The notes under the pieces were generated by a model. The model made no database searches. It was given only the letters and a program-made list of their open reading frames with translations, and was not told the DNA's origin. Both the position numbers and the translations under genes were made by a program. Positions 35,910 through 45,699 of a DNA stretch of 64,000 bases are shown piece by piece (position 1 is the stretch's first letter; every line of letters starts with the position of its first letter). The stretch spans positions 62,001-126,000 of the forward strand of contig NZ_OMPD01000008.1 in assembly GCF_900312745.1 (NCBI RefSeq). Direction: 5' to 3'. The stretch comes from Aquimarina sp. AU58. GTDB taxonomy: Bacteria > Bacteroidota > Bacteroidia > Flavobacteriales > Flavobacteriaceae.

Positions 35910-36738
35910 ATCATTTGGTGTTTTTAACCCTCTTTTATAAATTTAAGAAAGATAGTTTTTCAGTATTTTTATCTAATTTAGAATAGTATTCTAATGCTTC
36001 AATCTATTTTTTTACTCCTAATTTCTCGAATTATATTTTTTATAAAAACCGAATATGGCGACCCTCACTATTGTTTACTTTTGCTATTTGATTTAAAAAT
36101 GGGATGTGTTTTTTAAAAATTGTATAATTCAATTTTGATGTATTAAAACATTGTTTGTTATGAGTGTCTTAATATTTTTTCGCTAACTTTTCTAATTCTA
36201 CCATTTAATTATTCTTTATAGAGTATAGTTATAAAATTACATTCAATTCATTGAACTCAGGCCTTGTCAGCATCTTCAATTCTGAAAAAGAAAGAAACTA
36301 ATTTTCTTTGTATTTCATGACTAATAATATTTGCTATGAATTTCTTCAGTTTTTCTATTGTTCTCTTCGAACAGGTTGATAATCTCTCTAATTTATCTTC
36401 TTCACTAAATTTATTTTTACAAATTTCGTATTATATATACTCTTTCTATTGTAAAAAAACGACATTGTTTTGATATATATTATCTTTATACACCATAGTT
36501 TCCATATACAAATATTCTCTTCGATCCTTTTACTTCCAGACTAAATAAATAACCTAAGGAGTAAACCAAAGAAATATTCAATCTAAAACATTTACTTGTA
36601 TACTGAAACAAGTTTCTGTATATAACCAAGACTCACCAAAAAATTAGAATTAATTCAAGTATCAATATTAAAGGGGCATTATACAGTAAATTCGGCATTT
36701 TTACTATGAAATCATTTAGGCAAAGCCTAAAAAAAAGT
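35910..36738. other. Gene-poor stretch with a degenerate ORF
   Basis: No intact gene. On the minus strand at 36257-36430, a start-less frame of 57 codons has strongly protein-like sequence (FSEEDKLERLSTCSKRTIEK, then KLVSFFFRIEDADKA and TGA), probably the end of a broken gene. The rest is AT-rich without recognisable features. Confidence 0.45.
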
Positions 36739-37200
36739 TTAAACAAGTTGTTTACTCATTACCATTAAGGTCATCACGCTACCCATAGAATGGGTTACAA
36801 TAAGATCATATCTGTTTTTTTTTAGAAATATTTCAATCAATTCAGAAGTATCAAAAAAAATAGTTTTCCCTTTTGAGCTATTTCCATGACATGGTGCATC
36901 AAAGCCAATAATCTTATATCCCTTTTCTATCAACACAGGAATTATAGCTCCAAAATTTGATATTCTTCCTTCCCAACCATGTACAAGTAATACTACTTTT
37001 TCTCCTTCTCCCCATTCATAGACTACAATATCAAAATCCTTAAATTTTAAATTGCTTCTTTTCGCGTATTCTAAAACGTTTTTCTCAAAAGGTCTAATCT
37101 TCTTAATTCGTGGATTTGAGATATATTGAAAAGCAATTTTAGTTGTTAATTTGGGAGAGATTCGTTCTAGTGTTCTAAAACTTTTTTTAAACTTCATCAT
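36739..37200 (-). pseudogene. Truncated alpha/beta hydrolase
   Basis: 153 residues. They cover the first half of an alpha/beta-hydrolase: the oxyanion HGW (VVLLVHGWEGRISNFG, about residue 75), GFDAPCHGNS, and the nucleophile elbow VTHSMGSV (about residue 138). The frame then stops at residue 153, so the strand-6 to strand-8 part with the catalytic Asp and His (normally another 120 or so residues) is missing. It probably cannot act. It starts exactly where the DUF4345 gene ends (adjacent stop and start), so it was cotranscribed. I see no continuation of the lost half downstream. Confidence 0.65.
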
Positions 37201-37545
37201 TTAGATTTTGATTAAAAAAAGTATCGCAAAAAGAAGCTCATAAAACACCATTCTCAGGTTTTGACCAGAAAAACTTTTGTCAATAACAAATGAGACCGTA
37301 CGAAAAAGAGCTGCTCCTAACCAGCCAATTCCCAGGCAGTAAAAAACATCTAATGATTGACTCCACATAGCATAGCTACCTAAACCAAACATCCAACCAC
37401 CATAAACCGCTCTAATTTCTGAGATTCCTCTTCTTCCTTTTGGGGTTATTCCTACAATTGCTGCCATTAGCTTAGGTTTTACAATAGCTAATACTCCGAA
37501 AAAAGCGGTAAACAGAGCTCCAGCCATATGCAATATGTCTTCCAT
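37201..37545 (-). CDS. DUF4345 family small membrane protein
   Basis: 114 residues with about four hydrophobic segments: HMAGALFTAFFGVLAIVKP, the DUF4345-like ISEIRAVYGGWMFGLGSYAMW, FYCLGIGWLGAALFRTVSFVID and MVFYELLFAILFLIKI. The R-x-x-Y/F-G-G pattern in the second segment is the family mark. The function is unknown. It sits directly upstream of, and abutting, the truncated hydrolase gene on the same strand. Confidence 0.8.
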   Translation of the reverse strand: MEDILHMAGALFTAFFGVLAIVKPKLMAAIVGITPKGRRGISEIRAVYGGWMFGLGSYAMWSQSLDVFYCLGIGWLGAALFRTVSFVIDKSFSGQNLRMVFYELLFAILFLIKI

Positions 37546-38109
37546 TTTATTTTGTATTTAATACCTACAAATAAAACACTAAAGACTCACAAAATCATTG
37601 ACTTAGGTTAAGAAGTATAGCCTCAAAAATTTACATTACATATTTTTATTCCCTTATACATTACTAACATAGTTTTGTTAGTGTGTTTCCTTTAAATAAT
37701 CCATGATAATTATTTTCGATGTAATTCTTATTTTTTTGGTTTAGGAACAAATAATTACTTTTTTTGGATTTGTTCAATACAATTGTATTTGCATTCTTTT
37801 TAGCAACTCCTTACTATTAGAATTAAGAGTTGTAAAGTCATCTTGGGATTAATATAAAATATGTGAACTTTTTTTAAGAGAAAACAAGTCTTTCTACCCC
37901 CATTTATATAAATAAGGCTAGGTCTTTTTGCTAACAAAAACACATTCATCACACTTAATTTCATGCAATAATGACGTATAAATACACACAAGTGTGTAAA
38001 ATCTCTACATCTAGTAAATTAGAGTAACCGCCTAAACACTTGTTATTCAAATCCTATCTAAAATGGCATCAATATTGTCTTTTCTCACGAGGAATTTAAG
38101 AAAACATAC
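37546..38109. other. Intergenic stretch
   Basis: No supported gene or RNA. AT-rich; presumably contains divergent promoters for the DUF4345 and glycosyltransferase genes. Confidence 0.4.
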
Positions 38110-39552
38110 ATGAAGCAATCAACATCTTGTGAATCTTCGGAGACAATAACACCTATAAACACCACCCTTACTCTTCTAGAAAAATTTATCTCAAAAATAT
38201 CATCACCCCTCATTCTAATAGCAACATTTCTATTAATATTTGGAGGTGCATCTTTATTTTATTTCTTACAACCTCATTTTGAAAAAGTATATTTAGAAAG
38301 AATGAATACCGCCTGGGGAACCCCCTTAATGATCACTGGTATCGTGCTGCTTACTCTTAAAATTAGTTTTTTAATTTATATACTGTTTTTATACCTACGC
38401 TATAAAGTCATTAAACCAGTATCATATAACAAATTACCTTCTTGTACAGTCATCGTACCAGCTTATAATGAAGGAGAATTGGTTTATAAAACCTTACTTA
38501 GTCTTGCTGAAAGTGATTACCCGAAAGAAAAATTACAGTTGATTTCTATTGACGACGGAAGCCAGGATAATACCTGGCAATGGATGCAAAAAGCTAAAGA
38601 AGTATTAGGCGATCGTGTTTCGATTTACCAACAACCTAAAAACAAAGGAAAAAGACACGCATTATACCGTGGATTCAATTTAGCAACAGGAGAAGTATTT
38701 ATAACTGTTGATAGTGATTCTATAGTTAAAAAAGATACGTTGCGCCTAATGGCCAGTCCTTTTGTTGTAAATAAAGAGTGTGGGGCAGTGGCAGGAAATG
38801 TACGTGTATTAAACAGAGAAAAAGCTGTAATTCCACGTATGCTAAATGTGAGTTTTGCCTTTAGTTTCGAATTTATCCGTTCTGCACAAAGTAGATTAGG
38901 TTCTGTATTATGTACACCAGGTGCTTTATCTGCTTATCGTAGAGAAGCAGTCTTCAATTGTCTTCAAGACTGGATTAATCAAACATTTATGGGGGAAGTT
39001 TCAAAAATTGGTGAAGATCGTGCAATGACTAATATGATTTTGAAACAAGGTTATAAAGTATTTTTTCAGCGTGAGGCATACGTTTATACCAACACTCCAG
39101 AGCGCTACAAAAACCTATCAAAAATGTTTATCCGTTGGGAGAGAAGTAACATTCGAGAGAATATTGCAATGAGTAAATTTGCCTTTACAAATTTTAGAAA
39201 AGGATCTAAAATTGGTACCCGAGTACTACTCTTAAACCAATGGTTAAAAATGATAGCTGCCTATCCAGCTACGTTGTTAATGTTATTTTTTATATGTACA
39301 TATCCACTATTATTCCTTAGTTCTACATTGGTGAGTATACTGGTTTTTTCGAGTATACAAGCTTTATTTTATGCCAAAAAGCATACTATCTCAGAATCTT
39401 TTTGGGCTTATCCATATAGTGTTTTTTATGCCTTTACGTTATTTTGGATTACTCCTTATGCAATAGCCACTGCTGGCAGAAGTGGTTGGTTGACCCGAGA
39501 CTTAAACGATGAGGAATTAAAGAAACAACAGGTCGTTGCTGTATCATCTTAA
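38110..39552 (+). CDS. Processive family 2 glycosyltransferase (membrane synthase)
   Basis: 480 residues. Two N-terminal membrane helices (about 30-105), a GT2 catalytic domain (about 115-360), then two to three C-terminal helices (390-460). Catalytic marks are VIVPAYNEGE, the UDP-binding SIDDGSQDNT, the metal-binding DSD in FITVDSDSIV, the acceptor-site GED in KIGEDRAMT and the RW motif in KMFIRWERSN, a layout shared with hyaluronan, NodC and cellulose-type synthases. It should polymerise a beta-linked polysaccharide and pass it across the inner membrane. The product is unknown. It stands alone with no export partner in view. Confidence 0.9.
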   Translation: MKQSTSCESSETITPINTTLTLLEKFISKISSPLILIATFLLIFGGASLFYFLQPHFEKVYLERMNTAWGTPLMITGIVLLTLKISFLIYILFLYLRYKVIKPVSYNKLPSCTVIVPAYNEGELVYKTLLSLAESDYPKEKLQLISIDDGSQDNTWQWMQKAKEVLGDRVSIYQQPKNKGKRHALYRGFNLATGEVFITVDSDSIVKKDTLRLMASPFVVNKECGAVAGNVRVLNREKAVIPRMLNVSFAFSFEFIRSAQSRLGSVLCTPGALSAYRREAVFNCLQDWINQTFMGEVSKIGEDRAMTNMILKQGYKVFFQREAYVYTNTPERYKNLSKMFIRWERSNIRENIAMSKFAFTNFRKGSKIGTRVLLLNQWLKMIAAYPATLLMLFFICTYPLLFLSSTLVSILVFSSIQALFYAKKHTISESFWAYPYSVFYAFTLFWITPYAIATAGRSGWLTRDLNDEELKKQQVVAVSS

Positions 39553-39855
39553 TCTATTATAGGATAGGATATCGAATTCTTAATAAAACCAAACTTCTAA
39601 AAAAAGTGAAATAACACTCTATAATGATCCTTCTAAGCTGAATTGAAGTGAATCTTTAAAAGGGTTTTTATATGCTGAAATAAAATTGAACTAAGAGATA
39701 AAGTATTATTTTCTCCGATTTTTCAACAAAGCAATACCGAAAAAGATAATATAGTATCATGTTTAGTTAACTTATAGTGCAAAATCTATACGATATCACT
39801 ATATCTTTGAGAAATCACCAAATTGAACATTTCTTTAAAATTAAACTTCCGATTA
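39553..39855 (+). other. Intergenic stretch before the DPP IV gene
   Basis: No gene is supported. A frame could be extended upstream from 39856 to a TTG at 39823, but it adds no signal-peptide character. Confidence 0.4.
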
Positions 39856-42108
39856 ATGATACATTGTAATACGATCAAAAAGGTCTGCTGCATATTCTTT
39901 GTTATGCTGAATGTAAGCATCTTATCTGCACAACAATCAAAACTTTCACTAGAACAAATCTTTAGTAGCAGAGACTTTTCTTCAGAACGATCAAAAACTT
40001 TAAAATGGTTCGAAGGAGGGGATTCCTATACCACATTAGTAGCTTCTTCAGAAAACAAAGGGTATTATGATATTATTAAAACAGATACTAAAACAGGAGA
40101 ACAAAGTATCTTAATTCCTGCAAAGTGGATGATTCCCGAAGGAAAAGATACTCCGCTTCGTATAGAAAATTATACCTGGTCTACCGATAAAAGTAAAGTC
40201 TTATTCTTTACCAACTCTTCTAGAGTATGGAGGTATAACACTAAAGGAGATTATTGGGTATTACACTTAAAAACAAAAAAACTAACCAAACTGGGAGGAG
40301 CAAAAGCAAAATCATCTTCGCTTATGTTTGCCAAGTTCTCTCCAGATGGAAATAAGGTAGGATATGTAAGAGAGCACAATATTTATATCGAATCACTAAT
40401 CGATGGAAATATCACTGCATTAACAACAGACGGAACAGATAAAATCATTAACGGAACCTTTGATTGGGCATATGAAGAAGAATTCTCTTGCAGAGATGGT
40501 TTTAGATGGAGTCCCGATGGTAGCAAGATTGCATACTGGAGAATTAACGCCAGTAAGATCAAGAATTTTCTTATGATCAATACTACAGATTCTATCTATT
40601 CGTATACGATACCAGTACAGTATCCTAAAGCAGGAGAAAAACCGTCTGAAGCAAAAGTTGGAGTCGTTAATGCATCGGGAGGAGCTACAACCTGGATGAA
40701 ATTACCGGGAGATGCCAGTAATCAATATGTCCCTCGGATGATTTGGAAACCAGATTCTAAATCATTACTTCTGCAACACCTCAACAGAGCACAAAACCAT
40801 AATAAAGTAACACTTTGCAATGCTCTGGATGGGAATACTCAGGTAATTTATGAAGATAAAGAAACTGCCTGGTTAGAAGCGGTAGATGATTTTAAATATC
40901 TAGAGGATGCCAGTACATTTACATGGGTAAGTGAAAAAAGCGGATGGAAAGCTCTTTACCTTGTTAAAGATGGTAATGAAACTCAGGTATCTCCTATCGA
41001 TTCAGATATGATTAATATTGAACTAATCGACGAAAAAAACGGATGGTTATACTATATGGCAAGTCCAGAAAATGCTACACAAAGATATCTGTATAGAACT
41101 AAACTTAATAAAAAAGGAAAAGCAGAAAGACTATCACCCAAAGATCAACCAGGAACGCATCGATATCGTATTGCTCCAAACGGAAAATTTGCTCAACATA
41201 CTTATTCTAAATCTGGCCTTCCCCCTACTACCGATATTATTTCTTTACCCGATCACAAAGTGATTAAAACTTTGGTCTCTAACCAAAAGCTAAAAAAACA
41301 AATAGCGGCTATAGATCACAATCCACAAGAGTTTTTTAAGATCTCATTAGATGATGGCACATCACTAGATGCCTATATGATCAAACCTATAGGGTTTGAT
41401 CCATCAAAAAAATACCCTGTGTTATTTCATGTATATGGTGAACCCTGGTCCCAAACTGTATTAGATTCCTGGGGCGGAAGTAACTATTTATGGCATACCA
41501 TGCTATCCCAGCAAGGGTATATTATAATGAGTATCGATAATCGCGGGACTCCCGGACCTAAAGGAAGAGAATGGAGAAAATGTGTGTATGGACAAATTGG
41601 TGTTCTTTCTTCTTCAGACCAGGCACAAGGGACACAAAAGATTATTGAAATGTTTGATTTTGTAGACCCGGATCGTATTGGTATTTGGGGATGGAGCGGT
41701 GGTGGTTCTATGACACTTAATGCTTTATTCAGATATCCCGAAATCTATAAAATGGGAATGGCAGTAGCCCCGGTATCTGATCAAAGATTATATGACAATA
41801 TCTACCAGGAACGATATTCTGGAATACCACAACTCATGCCCGATAGTTATGAAAAAGGCTCTCCTGTTAATTTTGCCAAAAATCTTAAAGGAGATTTATT
41901 ACTGATTCACGGAACAGGTGATGATAATGTTCATTATCAAAGTATAGAAGTACTCGCTAATGAACTTATCCGCCATAACAAAATATTCTCTATGGTATCA
42001 TACCCTAACCGATCTCATGGTATCTATGAAGGAGAAAACACCTCTAGACACTTACGTGAAACACTAACCCATTACCTTAAAACGAATTTACCGAGTGGAG
42101 GAAAATAA
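39856..42108 (+). CDS. Dipeptidyl peptidase IV (S9B prolyl dipeptidase)
   Basis: Start chosen at ATG 39856, giving about 750 residues with a signal peptide (IFFVMLNVSILSAQ). The N-terminal beta-propeller (about 50-500) includes the GTFDWAYEEEFSCRDGFRWSPDG motif, whose Glu pair binds the substrate amino terminus in DPP IV. The C-terminal alpha/beta-hydrolase has Ser614 in GWSGGGS, Asp in HGTGDDNVHYQ and His721 in RSHGI. It cleaves X-Pro or X-Ala dipeptides from peptide N-termini, probably in the periplasm. It supports the proline-rich peptide use seen from 45.7 kb on, though it lies 3.6 kb away with other genes between. Apparently monocistronic. Confidence 0.93.
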   Translation: MIHCNTIKKVCCIFFVMLNVSILSAQQSKLSLEQIFSSRDFSSERSKTLKWFEGGDSYTTLVASSENKGYYDIIKTDTKTGEQSILIPAKWMIPEGKDTPLRIENYTWSTDKSKVLFFTNSSRVWRYNTKGDYWVLHLKTKKLTKLGGAKAKSSSLMFAKFSPDGNKVGYVREHNIYIESLIDGNITALTTDGTDKIINGTFDWAYEEEFSCRDGFRWSPDGSKIAYWRINASKIKNFLMINTTDSIYSYTIPVQYPKAGEKPSEAKVGVVNASGGATTWMKLPGDASNQYVPRMIWKPDSKSLLLQHLNRAQNHNKVTLCNALDGNTQVIYEDKETAWLEAVDDFKYLEDASTFTWVSEKSGWKALYLVKDGNETQVSPIDSDMINIELIDEKNGWLYYMASPENATQRYLYRTKLNKKGKAERLSPKDQPGTHRYRIAPNGKFAQHTYSKSGLPPTTDIISLPDHKVIKTLVSNQKLKKQIAAIDHNPQEFFKISLDDGTSLDAYMIKPIGFDPSKKYPVLFHVYGEPWSQTVLDSWGGSNYLWHTMLSQQGYIIMSIDNRGTPGPKGREWRKCVYGQIGVLSSSDQAQGTQKIIEMFDFVDPDRIGIWGWSGGGSMTLNALFRYPEIYKMGMAVAPVSDQRLYDNIYQERYSGIPQLMPDSYEKGSPVNFAKNLKGDLLLIHGTGDDNVHYQSIEVLANELIRHNKIFSMVSYPNRSHGIYEGENTSRHLRETLTHYLKTNLPSGGK

Positions 42109-42246
42109 AGGTTAATATTAGATTTACATACTAAAGCCTATCATGGCGCATAATGGGTGTTTCAAAGTAGATGTACTGTAAGTATACGTCACTTATATAT
42201 ATTTGTATTAATTAAGGTAGTGCTAATCATTTTTTCACTCATAAAA

Positions 42247-42876
42247 ATGACCGAATTCGAACAGTTATTTAAAGGCTTGAATATTGTAGAAGAAAAACTG
42301 CAAGAACACATTCTTAAAGAAGGAGTATTGCAAACAGTACCAAAGAACACCTTTATTGTAGAGCAGGATAAATATATCAAGTGGTTAGCTATTGTAATTT
42401 CGGGAAAAGTAAGGGTTTGGCAAGAAAATGAGGATCGCCAAATTTTACTGTATTATGTAAACCCAATCCAGACTTGTGTATTGTCATTATCAGCAACATT
42501 TAGAGATTGTAAAAGCCTGGTACATGCCAAAACAGAAATAGAAACCACAATTATTAAAATTCCGGTGCGATTTGTATCCGAATGGAGTTTTATGTTTAAA
42601 TCCTGGAACACCTTTACCACTAATTCTTTCATTATAAGTTATGAAGATTTACTGCTTTCTTATAAAGACCTGGCTTTTAAAAAAATCAATGAAAGAGTAA
42701 TAGATTACCTAAGATCCGAAGCTAATAGAAATAATTCTTCAATCATAGAGATTTCACACCAACAATTAGCCAAAGAAGTAGGTACCACTCGAGAAGTAGT
42801 TTCAAAAATCTTAAAGCAATATGAATTGGATCATATTGTAAAACTACACTTCAAGAAAATAGAACTTCTTTCCTAG
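42247..42876 (+). CDS. Crp/Fnr family regulator (paralogue 1)
   Basis: Start set at ATG 42247 (MTEFEQLFKGLN), giving 209 residues; the longer frame to 42157 adds 30 mostly hydrophobic residues not seen in the family. An N-terminal jelly roll (about 20-125) holds the family-type variant TCVLSLSATFRDCKSLVHA, and a C-terminal winged HTH (about 158-205: ISHQQLAKEVGTTREVVSKILKQYE). The Cys pair in the roll is where some relatives have CALSITCC. It is clearly paralogous to the regulator at 44030. It precedes the exported hydrolase gene by 108 bp, the likely target. Confidence 0.88.
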   Translation: MTEFEQLFKGLNIVEEKLQEHILKEGVLQTVPKNTFIVEQDKYIKWLAIVISGKVRVWQENEDRQILLYYVNPIQTCVLSLSATFRDCKSLVHAKTEIETTIIKIPVRFVSEWSFMFKSWNTFTTNSFIISYEDLLLSYKDLAFKKINERVIDYLRSEANRNNSSIIEISHQQLAKEVGTTREVVSKILKQYELDHIVKLHFKKIELLS

Positions 42877-42984
42877 CATCTTCAGAAAAAAATAAAATGT
42901 ATTAGGCCACTTGTATCAAAAGGTACAAGTTTAAGGCTGTTTCTACATATACATTTGTACCATAAGTAATACGCTAAAAATTGT

Positions 42985-43818
42985 ATGAAACGAAAATTAA
43001 AATTAGTTGCTGTTTTCCTAATCGGAATAGTAACATTTAGCAATGGTGCAAACAACAATGTAAACACGAAAAAAGGTAACATTATGGAAACAAAAAAAGA
43101 AACGTATGTATTAGTACACTCTGCCTGGCTAGGTGCCTGGCAATGGGAAAATGTAGCTTCAAAATTAAGAAATGAAGGGCATATTGTAATTACCCCGGAT
43201 CTTCCCGGGCACGGAAATGATAAAACACCTCCTGCCACAATTGCAATGACAGATTATGTAAAAGCAATTACAGATATTCTCGACAAGCAAGAGCAACCCG
43301 TACTATTAGTTGGACATAGTTTTAATGGTATTACGGTTAGCAGGGTTGCAGAAATACGACCCAATAAAGTAAAAAGTATCGTCTATCTTACCGCATTTTT
43401 ATTACCAAAAGGAGGTTCTTTTTTTAGTGCAGCTCAGGGAGTAGAAGGCTCGGTAGCGGTAGATAATTTCTACCTGTCTGAAGATAAAACTTATGCTTTG
43501 GTAGATGAGAACGAAATTCAAAATGCCTTTGCTCATGATATTCCTAAAGAAGCTTTTGATAATGCTAAACCCAATATCGTTCCTGAACCCTCTGCCCCAC
43601 TAATGTATAAGTTAGAAGTTACAGACGGTAACTTTGGGCGAATCCCAAAGTACTATATAGAATGTACAGAAGATAGAGCTATACCTGTCGAAGTGCAAAG
43701 AGCAATGTATAAAGGAAAGGTAAAAAAAGTATTCACATTACATTCTAGCCATACTCCAAATTTCTCTCAACCAGAACACCTGGCCAATATTCTTCTTAAA
43801 ATTATAGATGAAAAATAA
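42985..43818 (+). CDS. Exported alpha/beta hydrolase (pyrethroid-esterase/MES-like)
   Basis: 277 residues. A signal peptide at 1-22 (LVAVFLIGIVTFSNGAN). The hydrolase domain follows: oxyanion strand YVLVHSAWLGAWQWENVASKL, GHGNDK, nucleophile Ser in LVGHSFNGI (about residue 110), Asp in YIECTEDRAIP and His in LHSSHTPNFSQPEHLA. This is the pattern of plant methyl-esterase/hydroxynitrile lyase relatives and bacterial EstC-type esterases. A second ATG (43084, METKKETYV) would give a cytoplasmic form without the signal. All three catalytic residues are present. The substrate is unknown. Closed by a terminator at 43837. Confidence 0.85.
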   Translation: MKRKLKLVAVFLIGIVTFSNGANNNVNTKKGNIMETKKETYVLVHSAWLGAWQWENVASKLRNEGHIVITPDLPGHGNDKTPPATIAMTDYVKAITDILDKQEQPVLLVGHSFNGITVSRVAEIRPNKVKSIVYLTAFLLPKGGSFFSAAQGVEGSVAVDNFYLSEDKTYALVDENEIQNAFAHDIPKEAFDNAKPNIVPEPSAPLMYKLEVTDGNFGRIPKYYIECTEDRAIPVEVQRAMYKGKVKKVFTLHSSHTPNFSQPEHLANILLKIIDEK

Positions 43819-43836
43819 AAATCTCTAAAGATATAG

Positions 43837-43866
43837 AAAGCGCAAATCATTAAGGTTTGCGCTTTT
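43837..43866 (+). terminator. Terminator after the exported hydrolase gene
   Basis: A 10-bp stem AAAGCGCAAA / TTTGCGCTTT with a 9-nt loop and T-run. Confidence 0.8.
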
Positions 43867-44029
43867 AATCGTTAAATTAATGATGTCATAAATTGGTAAG
43901 GTTTTAAAACCATTAATGACTACTTTTATCATCGCTCAGAATTGACTTTCAGATACGGTATAAATTAGAAATATCAGTATCATGAAACTTTGAAAAACTA
44001 CTCTTAAAAACGAAAACACCCCCCAGATT

Positions 44030-44653
44030 ATGTTAGATCACGTATTTCAAAAATTACATATAACAGAAGAAGAGCTCAAAAAAGAGCTTCGTGAAAAAAC
44101 TTCTATTTCAAAGCATCAAAAAGGTGAGTTTCTAATAAAAGAAAATAAATATATCAAAGTTCTGAAAATTGTAATCAGCGGAAAAGTTAGAGTGTATCAG
44201 GAAAACGAAGAGCGGGAAATCCTTATTTACTATTTGGGAGACATGGAAACGTGTACCCTTTCTTTGTCTGCTTGTTTTGAAGATTGTAAAAGTACCGTTA
44301 ATGCTATTGTTGAAGAAGAATCAATCGTATTAAATATCCCTGTGAGATTCGTAAAAGATTGGTGTTTTACTTATAAATCCTGGAATCGATTTACTATAAA
44401 TACATTTCGAGATAGCTACAATGTACTTATTAATAACTACTCAAAACTTGCTTTTAAACCTCTCAGGGAACGTTTACTCGAATATCTAATGTTAGAGTCC
44501 GACAACTCTATCTTACAAAGGTCACATCAACAATTAGCCAGAGAATTGGCTACTACAAGAGAAGTAATTTCGAGGCTTTTAAAAAAATTAGAAACAGAAG
44601 GAATCGTTACATTAGGAAAACAAGAAATTAGAATTCTAAAAAAAAATACCTAG
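44030..44653 (+). CDS. Crp/Fnr family regulator (paralogue 2)
   Basis: 207 residues, same layout as the regulator at 42247. The N-terminal jelly roll has TCTLSLSACFEDCKSTVNA; the C-terminal HTH reads RSHQQLARELATTREVISRLLKKLE (about 158-183). Shared stretches (IPVRFV, FKSWN/YKSWN, LSLSA, SHQQLAxE) show a duplication. The DNA-recognition helix TTREV is nearly the same in both, so they may share binding sites. It precedes the NTF2-like gene by 72 bp, in the same arrangement as paralogue 1 and its hydrolase. Confidence 0.88.
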   Translation: MLDHVFQKLHITEEELKKELREKTSISKHQKGEFLIKENKYIKVLKIVISGKVRVYQENEEREILIYYLGDMETCTLSLSACFEDCKSTVNAIVEEESIVLNIPVRFVKDWCFTYKSWNRFTINTFRDSYNVLINNYSKLAFKPLRERLLEYLMLESDNSILQRSHQQLARELATTREVISRLLKKLETEGIVTLGKQEIRILKKNT

Positions 44654-44725
44654 TGTGATAAAAGTCACAAGTATGACATGTCTTCTACTGCTTTCTTTGT
44701 ATTTAGAATTTAAAAAAACATACAA

Positions 44726-45619
44726 ATGAAAGTAGTAAACACAATAGTATTATGTTTGATCCTGATAGTTTCTATTGCCTGGGTCCAACATAAGCCAGAA
44801 GAGAAAAAAGAAACCATAAAACAATCTTATGCAGAACATTCTCCTACCGCACATCACGAAATAGCATTAGAAGTACTTAATGCCAGTAAAGAATGGATAA
44901 CAGCATTTAATGAAGGAAAAAGTGACATCTGTATTGAAGGCTATGATGCAAAAGCTGTGATGAGTGCCCAACCTTTTGGTATAAAAAAAGGCGTTCGGGA
45001 AATAACAGATTTTTGGCAACCTTTTATGCAATCAGGAGCTACAAATTTAATCTATACAAATCTAAGTATAGAAGTCGTTAATACCTCAACTGCATTATTA
45101 TCTGCAAATTGGAGTATGAATGTCGGAAGAGGCGTTATTTTTCAAGAAAAGTGGGAGAAAAAAAATGGTAAGTGGGTACTCACTTATGATGATTTTGAAG
45201 TATTAGAACAATTTAAAATACCTACAGAAAATAAAACAAATCCTATTGCAAGTCATCAAATGCTAGAAGCTGTAATTAAAGCATCAATAGAAATAACCAA
45301 AGGGTTTAATACACAAAACAATGAAATTTTCACAAATGGATATCTCGAGAATGCTACAATGAATGCTATTCCTATGGCTAAATTGTTACATGGTAAACCT
45401 AAGATTACCCAGTTTTGGCAAAAATTAATTACCTCTGGTGCAAAAAACATAACCTATCACAACCCCACATTTGGTGTAGTTTCTCCAGAAGGGGTTAAGA
45501 TTTCCTCTGATTGGTCTATGAATATCGGGGAAGGAAAAATTTACCAGGAGAAATGGGTAAAAAAAGATGATGTATGGATGCTTAGCTATGACGAATTTCA
45601 AGTTTTAAAAATGTATTAA
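44726..45619 (+). CDS. Exported protein with two tandem NTF2-like (DUF4440/SnoaL) domains
   Basis: 297 residues with an N-terminal signal or anchor (MKVVNTIVLCLILIVSIAWV). Two homologous halves follow: about 48-165 (KEWITAFNEGKSDICIEGYD, ITDFWQPFMQSGATNLIY, WSMNVGRGVIFQEKWEKKNGKW) and 175-297 (IEITKGFNTQNNEIFTNGYL, ITQFWQKLITSGAKNITY, WSMNIGEGKIYQEKWVKKDDVW). Each is a cone-shaped NTF2-like fold of the DUF4440/ketosteroid-isomerase-like type, which binds small hydrophobic ligands. The catalytic role is unknown. The internal duplication with rather high mutual similarity is unusual. Followed by a bidirectional terminator. Confidence 0.8.
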   Translation: MKVVNTIVLCLILIVSIAWVQHKPEEKKETIKQSYAEHSPTAHHEIALEVLNASKEWITAFNEGKSDICIEGYDAKAVMSAQPFGIKKGVREITDFWQPFMQSGATNLIYTNLSIEVVNTSTALLSANWSMNVGRGVIFQEKWEKKNGKWVLTYDDFEVLEQFKIPTENKTNPIASHQMLEAVIKASIEITKGFNTQNNEIFTNGYLENATMNAIPMAKLLHGKPKITQFWQKLITSGAKNITYHNPTFGVVSPEGVKISSDWSMNIGEGKIYQEKWVKKDDVWMLSYDEFQVLKMY

Positions 45620-45636
45620 TCCATCATTCATTACTA

Positions 45637-45672
45637 TTTTTAAGCCTGTAGCTGATGCTACAGGCTTAAAAA
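45637..45672. terminator. Bidirectional terminator
   Basis: A 16-bp stem (TTTTTAAGCCTGTAGC / GCTACAGGCTTAAAAA), TGAT loop, between two converging genes. Confidence 0.85.
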
Positions 45673-45699
45673 TAATACAAAACATAGCTTAATCATCTT

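Noticed and set aside
37800..37991. 63-residue minus-strand ORF
   Set aside because: Low-complexity hydrophobic composition, no start context, no conserved pattern.
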